Positions 50,275-57,174 of a stretch of 64,000 nucleotides of DNA are shown in pieces. Location: positions 1 through 64,000 of IMG/VR virus record IMGVR_UViG_3300006916_000046; one strand, given 5' to 3'. Below the pieces are notes generated by a model that was given only the letters and a program-made list of their open reading frames with translations, was not told the origin of the DNA and did not search any database. The translations under genes and the position numbers were made by a program. Position 1 is the stretch's first letter, and each line of letters begins with the position of its first letter. Origin of the DNA: a virus.

Positions 50275-50351
50275 GCAAATAAAAAGAGAATCTTAAAAAA
50301 ACGGATCAGGTCAAAAATTCATAGTAAAATATTTTGAATCACACATAATCA

Positions 50352-50513
50352 ATGACCCGACCATCAAAATCCACCGAACTCACTCAAGAAGAGTGGAACG
50401 ATATGAAAGCAATCCGAAATGCTATCAAAGAAAGACCACATTCAGTTCATCCTGATAAGATGGAGGCATTTACAGAGTATTTGATTCGTAGCATGAGGGG
50501 AATGGATTGTTGA
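50352..50513 (+). CDS. Small phage protein
   Basis: A 53-residue basic protein (MTRPSKSTELTQEEWNDMKA...). All-helical, with an HPDKMEAFTEYLIRSM tail. It fills the gap between the TM protein and GGGCCC element 3, ending 4 nt before the element. Confidence 0.6.
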   Translation: MTRPSKSTELTQEEWNDMKAIRNAIKERPHSVHPDKMEAFTEYLIRSMRGMDC

Positions 50514-50517
50514 AACT

Positions 50518-50545
50518 GGGCCCTTCAAAGTGTTCTGTTAATGTA
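50518..50545 (+). promoter_or_regulatory. GGGCCC element, copy 3
   Basis: N3 TTC, N8 TCTGTTAA, end TGTA. Next ATG 19 nt downstream. Confidence 0.72.
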
Positions 50546-50564
50546 AGCACCATTCCAATGTAGC

Positions 50565-50747
50565 ATGATAGATTTAGATAAACTTTCGCACGAAGAAAAG
50601 GAAGCCCTTGCAGAAGATTGTGAGGACTATCTTTTACATCGTAACATTCCTCTCTTTTCGCATTCATATGATAACATCATTTTACATGCGTTAAGAGAGG
50701 GTTATCAGATAAAAAAGTTCGATCGTTTCACGAATAAACCACAATGA
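50565..50747 (+). CDS. Small phage protein
   Basis: A 60-residue protein (MIDLDKLSHEEKEALAEDCEDYLL...) made of two helices with a basic C terminus. It shares ATGA with the following ORF. No family recognised. Confidence 0.65.
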   Translation: MIDLDKLSHEEKEALAEDCEDYLLHRNIPLFSHSYDNIILHALREGYQIKKFDRFTNKPQ

Positions 50748-50890
50748 ACAATAAAAAAACAAACAAATCAAATCGTCAAGAAGAAAAATTTTGGAATCAA
50801 ATTGAAAAGGAAGCTTCAAAGTATGAAGTAACCGTTGATTATTATTTGGATGAATTTGTTATTGATAATCAATACTTCATGAAAGATTGA
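50744..50890 (+). CDS. Small phage protein
   Basis: A 48-residue protein with a Lys/Asn-rich head and an acidic, aromatic C-terminal half (VTVDYYLDEFVIDNQYFMKD). Coupled to the preceding gene by ATGA; its stop is part of the next promoter's TTGACA. Confidence 0.6.
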   Translation: MNNKKTNKSNRQEEKFWNQIEKEASKYEVTVDYYLDEFVIDNQYFMKD

Positions 50891-50915
50891 CAAGGACTTC
50901 ATTTTTTATTATACT
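50887..50915 (+). promoter_or_regulatory. Sigma70-type promoter
   Basis: TTGACA, 17-bp spacer, TATACT. Predicted start about 50922, 17 nt ahead of the next ATG. Confidence 0.8.
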
Positions 50916-50938
50916 TTTGAGGTAATCTAACCAAATCA

Positions 50939-51175
50939 ATGACAAAGTATTTCTACACTGTTGACCACTTCATTCCCTTTCCCCGTTCTGAATATGGTGG
51001 AGTGTGGGTTGTTGTTGCCGAAAATGATGAAGAATGTTTTGATCTGATCACTGCTGAAGATGAAGGAGCGAACGATGACTATTATGGTCGTCTTCGTGAA
51101 AACATCATGAAGGCACCAACATATGCTCTTGCTGAAGAGTATGATTCTGGTATTGTGGAGCAATTTACGACATGA
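50939..51175 (+). CDS. Conserved small phage protein
   Basis: A 78-residue acidic protein (MTKYFYTVDHFIPFPRSEYG...) with a beta-strand-rich first half (GGVWVVVAENDEECFDLI) resembling a small alpha/beta fold. First of three tightly overlapping genes. Unknown function. Confidence 0.7.
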   Translation: MTKYFYTVDHFIPFPRSEYGGVWVVVAENDEECFDLITAEDEGANDDYYGRLRENIMKAPTYALAEEYDSGIVEQFTT

Positions 51176-51459
51176 ATCTCAAAGATATTGAATTTGGTCA
51201 TAAACCACCAAAAGGATTTCGGTATGAGGTAAGAGATTTCAAACGTAATGTTATTTCTATTTGGTTATGTCATCCAAATGTATACACATACAAATCTGAA
51301 CCCATAAAAACAATCTGGGGATTTTATGATACCAAGAAAAAACAATATCTTGCTCCTAAAGATTGTAAAACTGTAGGTAAAGTTGTAGATTTTGCAGATA
51401 CAAGAAATTATACTGCGATGCAACTCAATCTAAATCCTCTAGAGAGAGCTTTTTTATGA
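51172..51459 (+). CDS. Small phage protein
   Basis: A 95-residue protein with mixed beta strands (FRYEVRDFKRNVISIWLCHP, IKTIWGFYDTKKKQYL) and a basic character. ATGA coupling on both sides. It looks like a small beta-barrel; no family recognised. Confidence 0.65.
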   Translation: MNLKDIEFGHKPPKGFRYEVRDFKRNVISIWLCHPNVYTYKSEPIKTIWGFYDTKKKQYLAPKDCKTVGKVVDFADTRNYTAMQLNLNPLERAFL

Positions 51460-51728
51460 CATATACGCCAAAGGTTAATGATTATGTAAAATGGCATCAT
51501 GGCGAATTTATTGATGAAGGATGGGTTTATTTTCGATGTAGTGATTACATCACAATTGAAGTTGGAACAAAGGATAAACCAGATACATTAGTTGATATTC
51601 ACAAGAAGACTCACATTCTTGTTGTATGTCAAAACTGGTATTGGCACGAGTTAGAGTATCTCCACAGTCGTGGGGATATTGGTGTAAGTGAGTATAAATC
51701 TCAAGAACATAGACCCATTGACCCTTAA
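51456..51728 (+). CDS. Small phage protein, SH3-like barrel
   Basis: A 90-residue protein rich in Trp/Tyr (VNDYVKWHHGEFIDEGWVYF, WYWHELEYL) with a strand pattern like a small SH3-type barrel. Coupled to the previous gene by ATGA. Function unknown. Confidence 0.65.
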   Translation: MTYTPKVNDYVKWHHGEFIDEGWVYFRCSDYITIEVGTKDKPDTLVDIHKKTHILVVCQNWYWHELEYLHSRGDIGVSEYKSQEHRPIDP

Positions 51729-51731
51729 ATC

Positions 51732-51875
51732 ATGTATCAAGTGAATTATCTTAAACCTAAAAAGAAAGGTTTTGCAAATCATTCAGCATCTTTCATCAAA
51801 ATTGAAGATGCTATTTTTTGGGAGAAACTCAAAAAGACAGAGGGATGTAAGGATTTTCAAATTCTGGTTAAGTAA
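51732..51875 (+). CDS. Small basic phage protein
   Basis: A 47-residue protein (MYQVNYLKPKKKGFANHSAS...) ending CKDFQILVK, with a beta-helix-beta look. It starts 3 nt after the previous stop and ends 4 nt before GGGCCC element 4. Confidence 0.6.
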   Translation: MYQVNYLKPKKKGFANHSASFIKIEDAIFWEKLKKTEGCKDFQILVK

Positions 51876-51879
51876 AACT

Positions 51880-51907
51880 GGGCCCTCTAAAGTGTTCCAC
51901 TATTGTA
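51880..51907 (+). promoter_or_regulatory. GGGCCC element, copy 4
   Basis: N3 TCT, N8 TCCACTAT, end TGTA. Next ATG 18 nt downstream. Confidence 0.72.
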
Positions 51908-51925
51908 ATCAACGATTCACACAAA

Positions 51926-52066
51926 ATGGATTGGTTCGACGACATTCAAATTGAAGAACTTTCTAACTTTGATTATCAAGAAGATCCTCTCGAAGAGGAA
52001 CTCTTTGAAGAAAACAATGATGAGAAAGCTTTTCAAGCATTTCTAAAGTCTAACTGGGATTTTTGA
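51926..52066 (+). CDS. Small acidic phage protein
   Basis: A 46-residue strongly acidic protein (MDWFDDIQIEELSNFDYQED...) ending FLKSNWDF. DNA-mimic-like charge; no family recognised. Confidence 0.6.
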   Translation: MDWFDDIQIEELSNFDYQEDPLEEELFEENNDEKAFQAFLKSNWDF

Positions 52067-52105
52067 TCTAAACATTTATAACTTTTCACCTCAACTGTAC
52101 TCAAA

Positions 52106-52285
52106 ATGAACTCTTCTAGCACTCTTTACGAACTCCAAGAACTCAAGAAACTCTGGAGGAATCAATCTTTCTACTTTTCTCAAGAGCAAAAGAAACGTTA
52201 TGAAGAACTTACGAAACTTCGTCATGCTCGTGTCAAAGAATTGTATGAAAATGATATGGTCTTCAAACCTGGAGTAACTAAATAA
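52106..52285 (+). CDS. Small helical phage protein
   Basis: A 59-residue basic coiled-coil-like protein (LYELQELKKLWRNQSFYFSQ...EELTKLRHARVKELYE). A TTATAACT box lies about 25 nt upstream. No family recognised. Confidence 0.6.
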   Translation: MNSSSTLYELQELKKLWRNQSFYFSQEQKKRYEELTKLRHARVKELYENDMVFKPGVTK

Positions 52286-52311
52286 TCTGAATATATGTGG
52301 GCAGTCAACGC

Positions 52312-52371
52312 TGCAGGGGTGTAATGTTGACGTAAGTCCCACTTTATGTTATAAATAATGATACCCCTGCA
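52312..52371 (+). repeat. Inverted repeat flanking a promoter
   Basis: TGCAGGGGT (52312-52320) and ACCCCTGCA (52363-52371) are perfectly complementary with 42 bp between, containing a promoter. Could form an operator pair or RNA stem. Confidence 0.55.
52327..52357 (+). promoter_or_regulatory. Dual sigma70/late promoter
   Basis: TTGACG, 17-bp spacer, TATAAA; the -10 is part of the perfect late box TATAAATA (52350-52357). Drives the gene at 52380. Confidence 0.65.
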
Positions 52372-52379
52372 AAAGAATT

Positions 52380-52688
52380 ATGAAAGATGTATTCGCGTCC
52401 CTGCAAGAAATGGAGTGGGACGACTATATCCCACCCGAAGATATTATCTCCATTCATGATACCGACTTCACAAAACTTCCACGCTGCGAATGGAAGACTA
52501 AAAGGTATTGGTGGAATAATGGAGTTGATGAAACATTGCAAGAAAAATGTCCTCCTGGATGGAAAAGGGGCAGGGCAATGAGTGAAGAGCATAAAAATAA
52601 ATTTAAATGTCAACCTGGCAGGCAAAAAGGTATCCCAAAAAATACAAACAGAAAAAGAGACAGTAAAGGGAGAGTTTGTGGCAGTTGA
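52380..52688 (+). CDS. Hypothetical phage protein with NUMOD3-like tail
   Basis: A 102-residue protein. The acidic N-terminal half (VFASLQEMEWDDYIPPEDII) is followed by a Trp-rich middle and a basic tail SEEHKNKFKCQPGRQKGIPKNT that recalls NUMOD3 nuclease-associated modules. No nuclease domain is present. The family assignment is weak. Confidence 0.55.
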   Translation: MKDVFASLQEMEWDDYIPPEDIISIHDTDFTKLPRCEWKTKRYWWNNGVDETLQEKCPPGWKRGRAMSEEHKNKFKCQPGRQKGIPKNTNRKRDSKGRVCGS

Positions 52689-52721
52689 AGAGGTGTCCCT
52701 GACCCCTTGACTTCTAGCGGC

Positions 52722-52729
52722 AATAAATA
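52722..52729 (+). promoter_or_regulatory. Late promoter
   Basis: AATAAATA, 26 nt before the next start; a TTGACT lies 12 bp upstream. Confidence 0.55.
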
Positions 52730-52755
52730 TAAGATATGAGTAGTCAAGAACACCA

Positions 52756-53325
52756 ATGAAAACCTTTTCTTCTTTTTTAGCAGAAGTTTATGATCGTGAT
52801 GTCATGGGTTCTTCACAAATTCGCAAACAAGGCGAAGGTGGAAGAGTTGGAGCTGATCGTAGAAAGACAGAAGCTGAAAAGCGTCGCACCAAGTTAGGAC
52901 CAGGAGGAACAAGAGTTCCTGCTAAATCTTACAAACCAAGAAAAGATATTGGTACGCAAAGACAAGCATCTACAAGATTGCAGCAACCAGAGAAAGAAAG
53001 AGGTGCTGCTGATGTAAAAGCAAGAGCAGCTGCAGCAGCAAAGGAAGAAAGAAAGAAAGCAGCACAGGCAAGAATTGCTGCAAGAAAAGCAGGCAAACCT
53101 GCACCAACAGCACAAAAACCAAAATCAAAAGATGCTGAAAAGGAAGGCACTAAATTACTCTCAAAAAAAGGGACTACTCAAAAGAAAACTGGTGAGAAAA
53201 TTGAAAGAACAACTTCACGCCAATACACCAGAGATGAAAAGAAAAGAATGGTAAGAGCTGGCAAGAGATTGCAAAAAGATTTGCAAAAAGGAGTTGATAG
53301 ACCTGCTTCACATTACCAACCATAA
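52756..53325 (+). CDS. Putative internal head protein with capsid-targeting sequence
   Basis: A 189-residue very basic, Ala/Lys/Arg-rich protein. The N terminus MKTFSSFLAEVYDRD matches the T4 capsid-targeting sequence MKTYQEFIAEA, including a L-x-E site where the T4 head protease gp21 would cut (after FLAE). The rest is low-complexity cationic sequence (KARAAAAAKEERKKAAQARIAARK) suited to DNA binding. In T4 such proteins (IPs, Alt) are packed in the head and injected. A late promoter upstream fits. Homology outside the tag is not visible. Confidence 0.62.
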   Translation: MKTFSSFLAEVYDRDVMGSSQIRKQGEGGRVGADRRKTEAEKRRTKLGPGGTRVPAKSYKPRKDIGTQRQASTRLQQPEKERGAADVKARAAAAAKEERKKAAQARIAARKAGKPAPTAQKPKSKDAEKEGTKLLSKKGTTQKKTGEKIERTTSRQYTRDEKKRMVRAGKRLQKDLQKGVDRPASHYQP

Positions 53326-53332
53326 TCTCACT

Positions 53333-53360
53333 GGGCCCTTCAAAGTGTCCTTGTAGTGAG
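53333..53360 (+). promoter_or_regulatory. GGGCCC element, copy 5
   Basis: N3 TTC, N8 CCTTGTAG, end TGAG. CACT before and AGTG inside can pair. A standard promoter follows 23 bp later. Confidence 0.65.
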
Positions 53361-53375
53361 TCCATAATCGTCCAT

Positions 53376-53410
53376 AACACCCTTGACACTGACGTTGAGG
53401 GTGTTATACT
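53376..53410 (+). promoter_or_regulatory. Composite hairpin and sigma70-type promoter
   Basis: AACACCCT/AGGGTGTT stem (53376-53405, inner pairs with wobbles) embeds TTGACA (53383-53388); 16-bp spacer; TATACT (53405-53410). Predicted start about 53417, 17 nt before the helicase ATG. Confidence 0.7.
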
Positions 53411-53433
53411 ATCTTTATCGTAATTCTATTTTG

Positions 53434-54624
53434 ATGGTCACACTTCGTCCTCATCAGCAACGTATTCTTGATCGTATGCTTGCCTATGATAAGGGTCAAA
53501 TTATTGTGCCTACTGGTGGTGGCAAAACTATCTGTATGATTCAAGATGTTGCAGAGAATTGTAAGCACATTGATAACGGAATGACCACGGTTGTGGTTGC
53601 TCCTCGTATTCTTCTTGCAGAACAACTTTGCAGCGAGTTTCTGGAGATTATTGATACAAATTACAATCACATTATGCACGTTCATAGTGGTGAGACACAT
53701 CACTTCTCTACCACTAATCCAGAGAAGATTGCATTGTTTGCTAACACTGCTCGCACAGCTGGTGAGAATGTAATCATCTTCACCACCTATCATTCTCTGG
53801 ACAGAGTTCGTCAAGCAGATATTGAAGTTAATAACATTTACTTTGATGAAGCACACAATTCTGTTCAACGAAACTTCTTTCCTTCTACAGAGTTTTTCTC
53901 TCATGATGCTGATCGTTGCTATTTCTTTACTGCGACTCCGAAACATTCTCTTACGGTGAGCAAACCAGGGATGAATGACCCAGAAGTTTATGGTCAAGTC
54001 CTGGTCAATGTTCCTGCTCCAGAGCTTGTTGATGGTGGATACATTCTCCCTCCCAAAGTTGTTGTAAAGCAACTTGATATGGTTCAGGATAAGTTCAAGA
54101 TTTGGTCTCGTGATTGTGACTTTCTGATGCAGACCATTGATGACCAGCAAACTGATAAAGTTCTGGTCTGTGCTCGCACTACCAAACAGATTGTTGGTCT
54201 TATCGGTGAGAGTGATTTTGCACTTGAATGTGCCAAACGTGGCATGTCTTGGATGACAATCACCAGCAAGACTGGTGCTATCATTGACGGTCAGAAAGTG
54301 AACCGTGAGGTATTTTTTGACACTCTCAATGCTTGGGGTAAAGATTCCAACAAGAAGTTTGTGGTTCTTCATCACTCTATTCTATCTGAAGGTATCAACG
54401 TAAATGGTTTAGAGTCGGTAATTTTCCTCCGCAACATGGACTTTATAGGTATTAGCCAGTCTATTGGACGAGTTATACGTCTAGGAGGCAGCCACAAGAC
54501 CTTTGGATTGGTCTGTGTGCCCGTTTATGACTCTGTGGGTATCTCTACCTCCCGCAAGGTTCAGGCAGTCGTTGACACCGTATTTGAGCAAGGTTTGCCA
54601 GCAGTTTCGGAGATCCGCAGATGA
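53434..54624 (+). CDS. SF2 DEAD-box-like helicase
   Basis: A 396-residue helicase of the ResIII-type superfamily 2. LRPHQQRILDRML (Q-like), Walker A IVPTGGGKT (about 24-32), Ia VVVAPRILLAEQL, DEAH box YFDEAHN (about 137-143), III FFTATPKH, and motif VI SIGRVIRLG (about 343-351) are all present. No nuclease domain. It is shorter than T4 UvsW and uses DEAH, so I do not assign that symbol. Possible roles are branch migration or DNA restriction in concert with the nuclease/methylase genes downstream. It overlaps the next gene by ATGA. Confidence 0.9.
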   Translation: MVTLRPHQQRILDRMLAYDKGQIIVPTGGGKTICMIQDVAENCKHIDNGMTTVVVAPRILLAEQLCSEFLEIIDTNYNHIMHVHSGETHHFSTTNPEKIALFANTARTAGENVIIFTTYHSLDRVRQADIEVNNIYFDEAHNSVQRNFFPSTEFFSHDADRCYFFTATPKHSLTVSKPGMNDPEVYGQVLVNVPAPELVDGGYILPPKVVVKQLDMVQDKFKIWSRDCDFLMQTIDDQQTDKVLVCARTTKQIVGLIGESDFALECAKRGMSWMTITSKTGAIIDGQKVNREVFFDTLNAWGKDSNKKFVVLHHSILSEGINVNGLESVIFLRNMDFIGISQSIGRVIRLGGSHKTFGLVCVPVYDSVGISTSRKVQAVVDTVFEQGLPAVSEIRR

Positions 54625-54863
54625 GTTATCAACCAACAAATTCTTATATTCTTGAACCACAACAATCCCCACTAGGTTTTATTGTTGGTAACTGGAATGA
54701 CCCTAATGTTTATGCAGCAGTGCCATTGTCTGGTAGTAAAACACAATTAGTTGTTATACATCGCGGGAGACAAATTAAAACATGTCGCAATCGCCAATCA
54801 GCAATCAACTTTATTGAAAAACATAGAAAAGGTAAAAGTGTAGCAAAACTGCCCATTGATTGA
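54621..54863 (+). CDS. Small protein downstream of helicase
   Basis: An 80-residue protein (MSYQPTNSYILEPQQSPLGF...) with a beta-rich core (FIVGNWNDPNVYAAVPLSGS..LVVIHRGRQIKTC) and a basic tail. Coupled to the helicase by ATGA, suggesting a partner or regulator. No family recognised. Confidence 0.65.
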   Translation: MSYQPTNSYILEPQQSPLGFIVGNWNDPNVYAAVPLSGSKTQLVVIHRGRQIKTCRNRQSAINFIEKHRKGKSVAKLPID

Positions 54864-54867
54864 TAGT

Positions 54868-54895
54868 GGGCCCTTCAAAGTGTCCTTATAGTATG
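54868..54895 (+). promoter_or_regulatory. GGGCCC element, copy 6
   Basis: N3 TTC, N8 CCTTATAG, end TATG; here the element's last three bases are the ATG of the next gene. Confidence 0.68.
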
Positions 54896-55792
54896 CAGAA
54901 CAAACACATCGAACACCCCGAAGATTTTATTCTCACTGGTGACTTATCTGTTTTGGATTGGTTTTGTGAGGATGACAGTTATGTTTCTCTCAAGATTGAT
55001 GGTGCTCCCGCTATTGTTTGGGGTATCAATCCTGCCACCAATCAATTCTTTGTAGGAACCAAATCAGTTTTCAACAAGAAACTAATTAAAATCAATGAAA
55101 CGCATGATGACATTGATCAGAATCATTCTGGCAATGTTGCTAACATATTACACCATTGTTTTGATTACCTTCCTCGTATCAACGGGATTATTCAAGGTGA
55201 TTTTATTGGGTTCGGTGGTAGTGATACTTTTCAGCCCAATACGATTACTTACAAGTTTCCGGAGACGATAACTCAAAACATTATCATTGCTCCACACACT
55301 TTTTATACGGCAGAGCATGATCTTCGAGATGCTATTGCACAACCATTGAAGTTCACTATCACTGACACAATGTATTGTAAGATTGTGCATCCTGATGCGT
55401 GGATTCTTGATGACATTGATTTGCACAAGTCTGCACGATTTGCACGTCAGATGTCAACTCTGGTTGAATTTGCGACACCAAAGCAACTTCCACTCATCAA
55501 GAAAGTTCTCAATACCTACTTCAAGATTGGTGCAGAGATTGATGAGGATGAAATTGCATATATTGCACAATGTGATGTCAACCTGATTCGGCTTTGGAAG
55601 TTGGTAAGGTCTATCAAACAGGATATGCTTTACATGTGTCAGAATGATTCTGATATGCAATGTGAAATCAATGATGAAGAAGTTGATCATGAAGGTTATG
55701 TTTGCACAAATCAGTTTGGTACATACAAACTGGTAGATCGCGAGGTCTTTAGTCGCCAAAATTTTATTAACGATAAAGTATGGGCCCCTTAA
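54893..55792 (+). CDS. Nucleotidyltransferase/ligase-like protein (KxDG)
   Basis: A 299-residue protein with SLKIDGAPAIVWG (Lys34-Asp36-Gly37), the lysyl-nucleotide motif I of ATP-dependent ligases and RNA ligases, IIQGDFIGFG (about 99-108) as motif III equivalent, and DHEGYV (about 264-269) as motif IV. The C-terminal helical region differs from DNA ligase OB domains. It may be a polynucleotide ligase or an AMP/NMP transferase. Similar cyanophage proteins (I recall DUF6267) carry a related KWDG site. The stop lies inside element 7. Confidence 0.62.
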   Translation: MQNKHIEHPEDFILTGDLSVLDWFCEDDSYVSLKIDGAPAIVWGINPATNQFFVGTKSVFNKKLIKINETHDDIDQNHSGNVANILHHCFDYLPRINGIIQGDFIGFGGSDTFQPNTITYKFPETITQNIIIAPHTFYTAEHDLRDAIAQPLKFTITDTMYCKIVHPDAWILDDIDLHKSARFARQMSTLVEFATPKQLPLIKKVLNTYFKIGAEIDEDEIAYIAQCDVNLIRLWKLVRSIKQDMLYMCQNDSDMQCEINDEEVDHEGYVCTNQFGTYKLVDREVFSRQNFINDKVWAP

Positions 55793-55809
55793 AGTGTCCT
55801 ATTGATGAG
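55782..55809 (+). promoter_or_regulatory. GGGCCC element, copy 7
   Basis: N3 CTT, N8 CCTATTGA, end TGAG. It overlaps the last codons of the preceding gene; the next ATG is 12 nt downstream. Confidence 0.7.
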
Positions 55810-55821
55810 AACGAAATTATC

Positions 55822-56397
55822 ATGAATCTAACTGCAATCGTTGAACTCTATGAGACTGAAGTTGATCAACTTCCCCAGACTCATTTTGAGTTAGGTGGTG
55901 GTGCTGCTCGTTCTGAATCTGGTTTGGTTTATGAGAACCTGATTGAACGTACTTGTAATGAACTGGCTTTAGATGCCCGCAAAAATGATTACAAAAGCAC
56001 TGAAGTAGTTGATGGCACTTGCCTGAAGAATCTTCAAGTTGATAAGCACATCTATCGTAATGGTGTGATGGTAAAAGCAGTAGAATCTAAAACATATTTG
56101 GATGCTTGCTATCTGAAACGTGCTGTAATGGATTTCATCGAACTGGAGCAATCTCCTGAAGTTCCTGAATGGGTAGAGTACGCAATCTTTGCAGGACAAA
56201 ATGCTTGTGGTAAAGATGCTTTTGCATACTATCAAGCATTTTTCAAAAAGATTACTGGCAAAGAAGTAAAGATCTTCTTTGTGAATCCTTCCCGCAAGCG
56301 TTCATCTTCTCGCCCCATCTACAAGGAAGAGTATCGTGAAGATTTTAAGCTTGACTCTGTAGTGTATAATGAGTTTGTGGAATGGTTGAACAAGTGA
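55822..56397 (+). CDS. Probable PD-(D/E)XK restriction endonuclease
   Basis: A 191-residue protein. The catalytic-looking core is VDKHIYRNGVMVKAVESKTYLD: Asp at about 74, then Glu88-x-Lys90 in a beta strand followed by a helix (CYLKRAVMDFIEL), the order D...ExK of type II endonucleases. The N-terminal helix includes GGGAARSESGLVYENLIE, typical of small REases. Directly followed by a DNA methyltransferase with a TGATG stop/start overlap, the usual layout of type II restriction-modification pairs. Cleavage site unknown. Confidence 0.62.
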   Translation: MNLTAIVELYETEVDQLPQTHFELGGGAARSESGLVYENLIERTCNELALDARKNDYKSTEVVDGTCLKNLQVDKHIYRNGVMVKAVESKTYLDACYLKRAVMDFIELEQSPEVPEWVEYAIFAGQNACGKDAFAYYQAFFKKITGKEVKIFFVNPSRKRSSSRPIYKEEYREDFKLDSVVYNEFVEWLNK

Positions 56398-57134
56398 TGC
56401 TGTATAACGATGATATGTTCAATGTTCTGGGCAATCTTGAACCCCAGAGCATTGATCTTTTGCTGACAGATTTTCCCTATGGCACACTCAACAAGTCCCG
56501 TAATCAATGGGATCGTGTGATTGATTATGAAAAGTTCTGGGAGATTGTTGATATTATCTGCAAACCAAATTGTGCTATCATTTCTACAGCAGCACAACCA
56601 TTTACATCGGTATTGATCTCTACAAATTATAGGGATTTTAAGTATTGCTTGGTATGGGAAAAAAGTAAAGCAACTGGATACCTGAATGCTAAAAAGCAAC
56701 CGATGAGAGCACATGAAGATATTGTAGTTTTTTACAAGAAACAACCAATCTACAATCCCCAGATGACAAAAGGTACTCCATATGATAAGGGTAAAGCTGT
56801 GAGGGATGCAGAACAATATGGAAAGCAAACTAAAGCTGTGCATGTCAAAAATGAAGATGGGACAAGATACCCTCGCAGTGTACTATATTTTAAGACAGCA
56901 GAAGATGAGGGTAAATTGCATCCTACACAGAAACCTGTTGCACTCTATGAATATCTGATTCGCACATATTCTAATGAAGGTGATACTGTGCTCGATCCTT
57001 GTATGGGTAGTGGCACCACTGGAATTGCTGCTTTTAATACTAATAGAAACTTTATTGGAATTGAACGTGAAAAGAAATACTTTGATGCTGCACAGGAAAG
57101 GTTAAATCTACCACTATTGAATGCGATGGCATAA
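56397..57134 (+). CDS. DNA (N4-cytosine/N6-adenine) methyltransferase, beta class
   Basis: A 245-residue enzyme. Motif IV TDFPYG (residues 24-29, a DPPY-type catalytic loop) comes first and the SAM-binding motif I VLDPCMGSGTTG (about 198-209) near the C terminus, the order of beta-class methylases (PF01555). LHPTQKP and GIEREKKYFDAAQERL complete the family pattern. It starts at a TGATG overlap with the nuclease gene. It could protect phage DNA from its partner or from host enzymes. Target sequence not predictable. Confidence 0.9.
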   Translation: MLYNDDMFNVLGNLEPQSIDLLLTDFPYGTLNKSRNQWDRVIDYEKFWEIVDIICKPNCAIISTAAQPFTSVLISTNYRDFKYCLVWEKSKATGYLNAKKQPMRAHEDIVVFYKKQPIYNPQMTKGTPYDKGKAVRDAEQYGKQTKAVHVKNEDGTRYPRSVLYFKTAEDEGKLHPTQKPVALYEYLIRTYSNEGDTVLDPCMGSGTTGIAAFNTNRNFIGIEREKKYFDAAQERLNLPLLNAMA

Positions 57135-57136
57135 TT

Positions 57137-57164
57137 GGGCCCCTTAAAGTGTCCTATTGATGTA
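57137..57164 (+). promoter_or_regulatory. GGGCCC element, copy 8
   Basis: N3 CTT, N8 CCTATTGA, end TGTA; begins 2 nt after the methylase stop, next ATG 10 nt downstream. Confidence 0.73.
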
Positions 57165-57174
57165 GGTAAAGATT

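Noticed and set aside
52380-52688. Homing endonuclease call for the NUMOD3-like tail protein
   Set aside because: Only a short basic motif matches; no nuclease domain is present.
53404-54375. 323-codon minus-strand ORF
   Set aside because: Fully antisense to the SF2 helicase, whose motifs are complete; no ribosome-binding site, promoter or recognisable motif on the minus strand.
53434-54624. UvsW assignment for the helicase
   Set aside because: Shorter, uses DEAH rather than the UvsW-type box, and is in the accessory region; kept as generic SF2 helicase.
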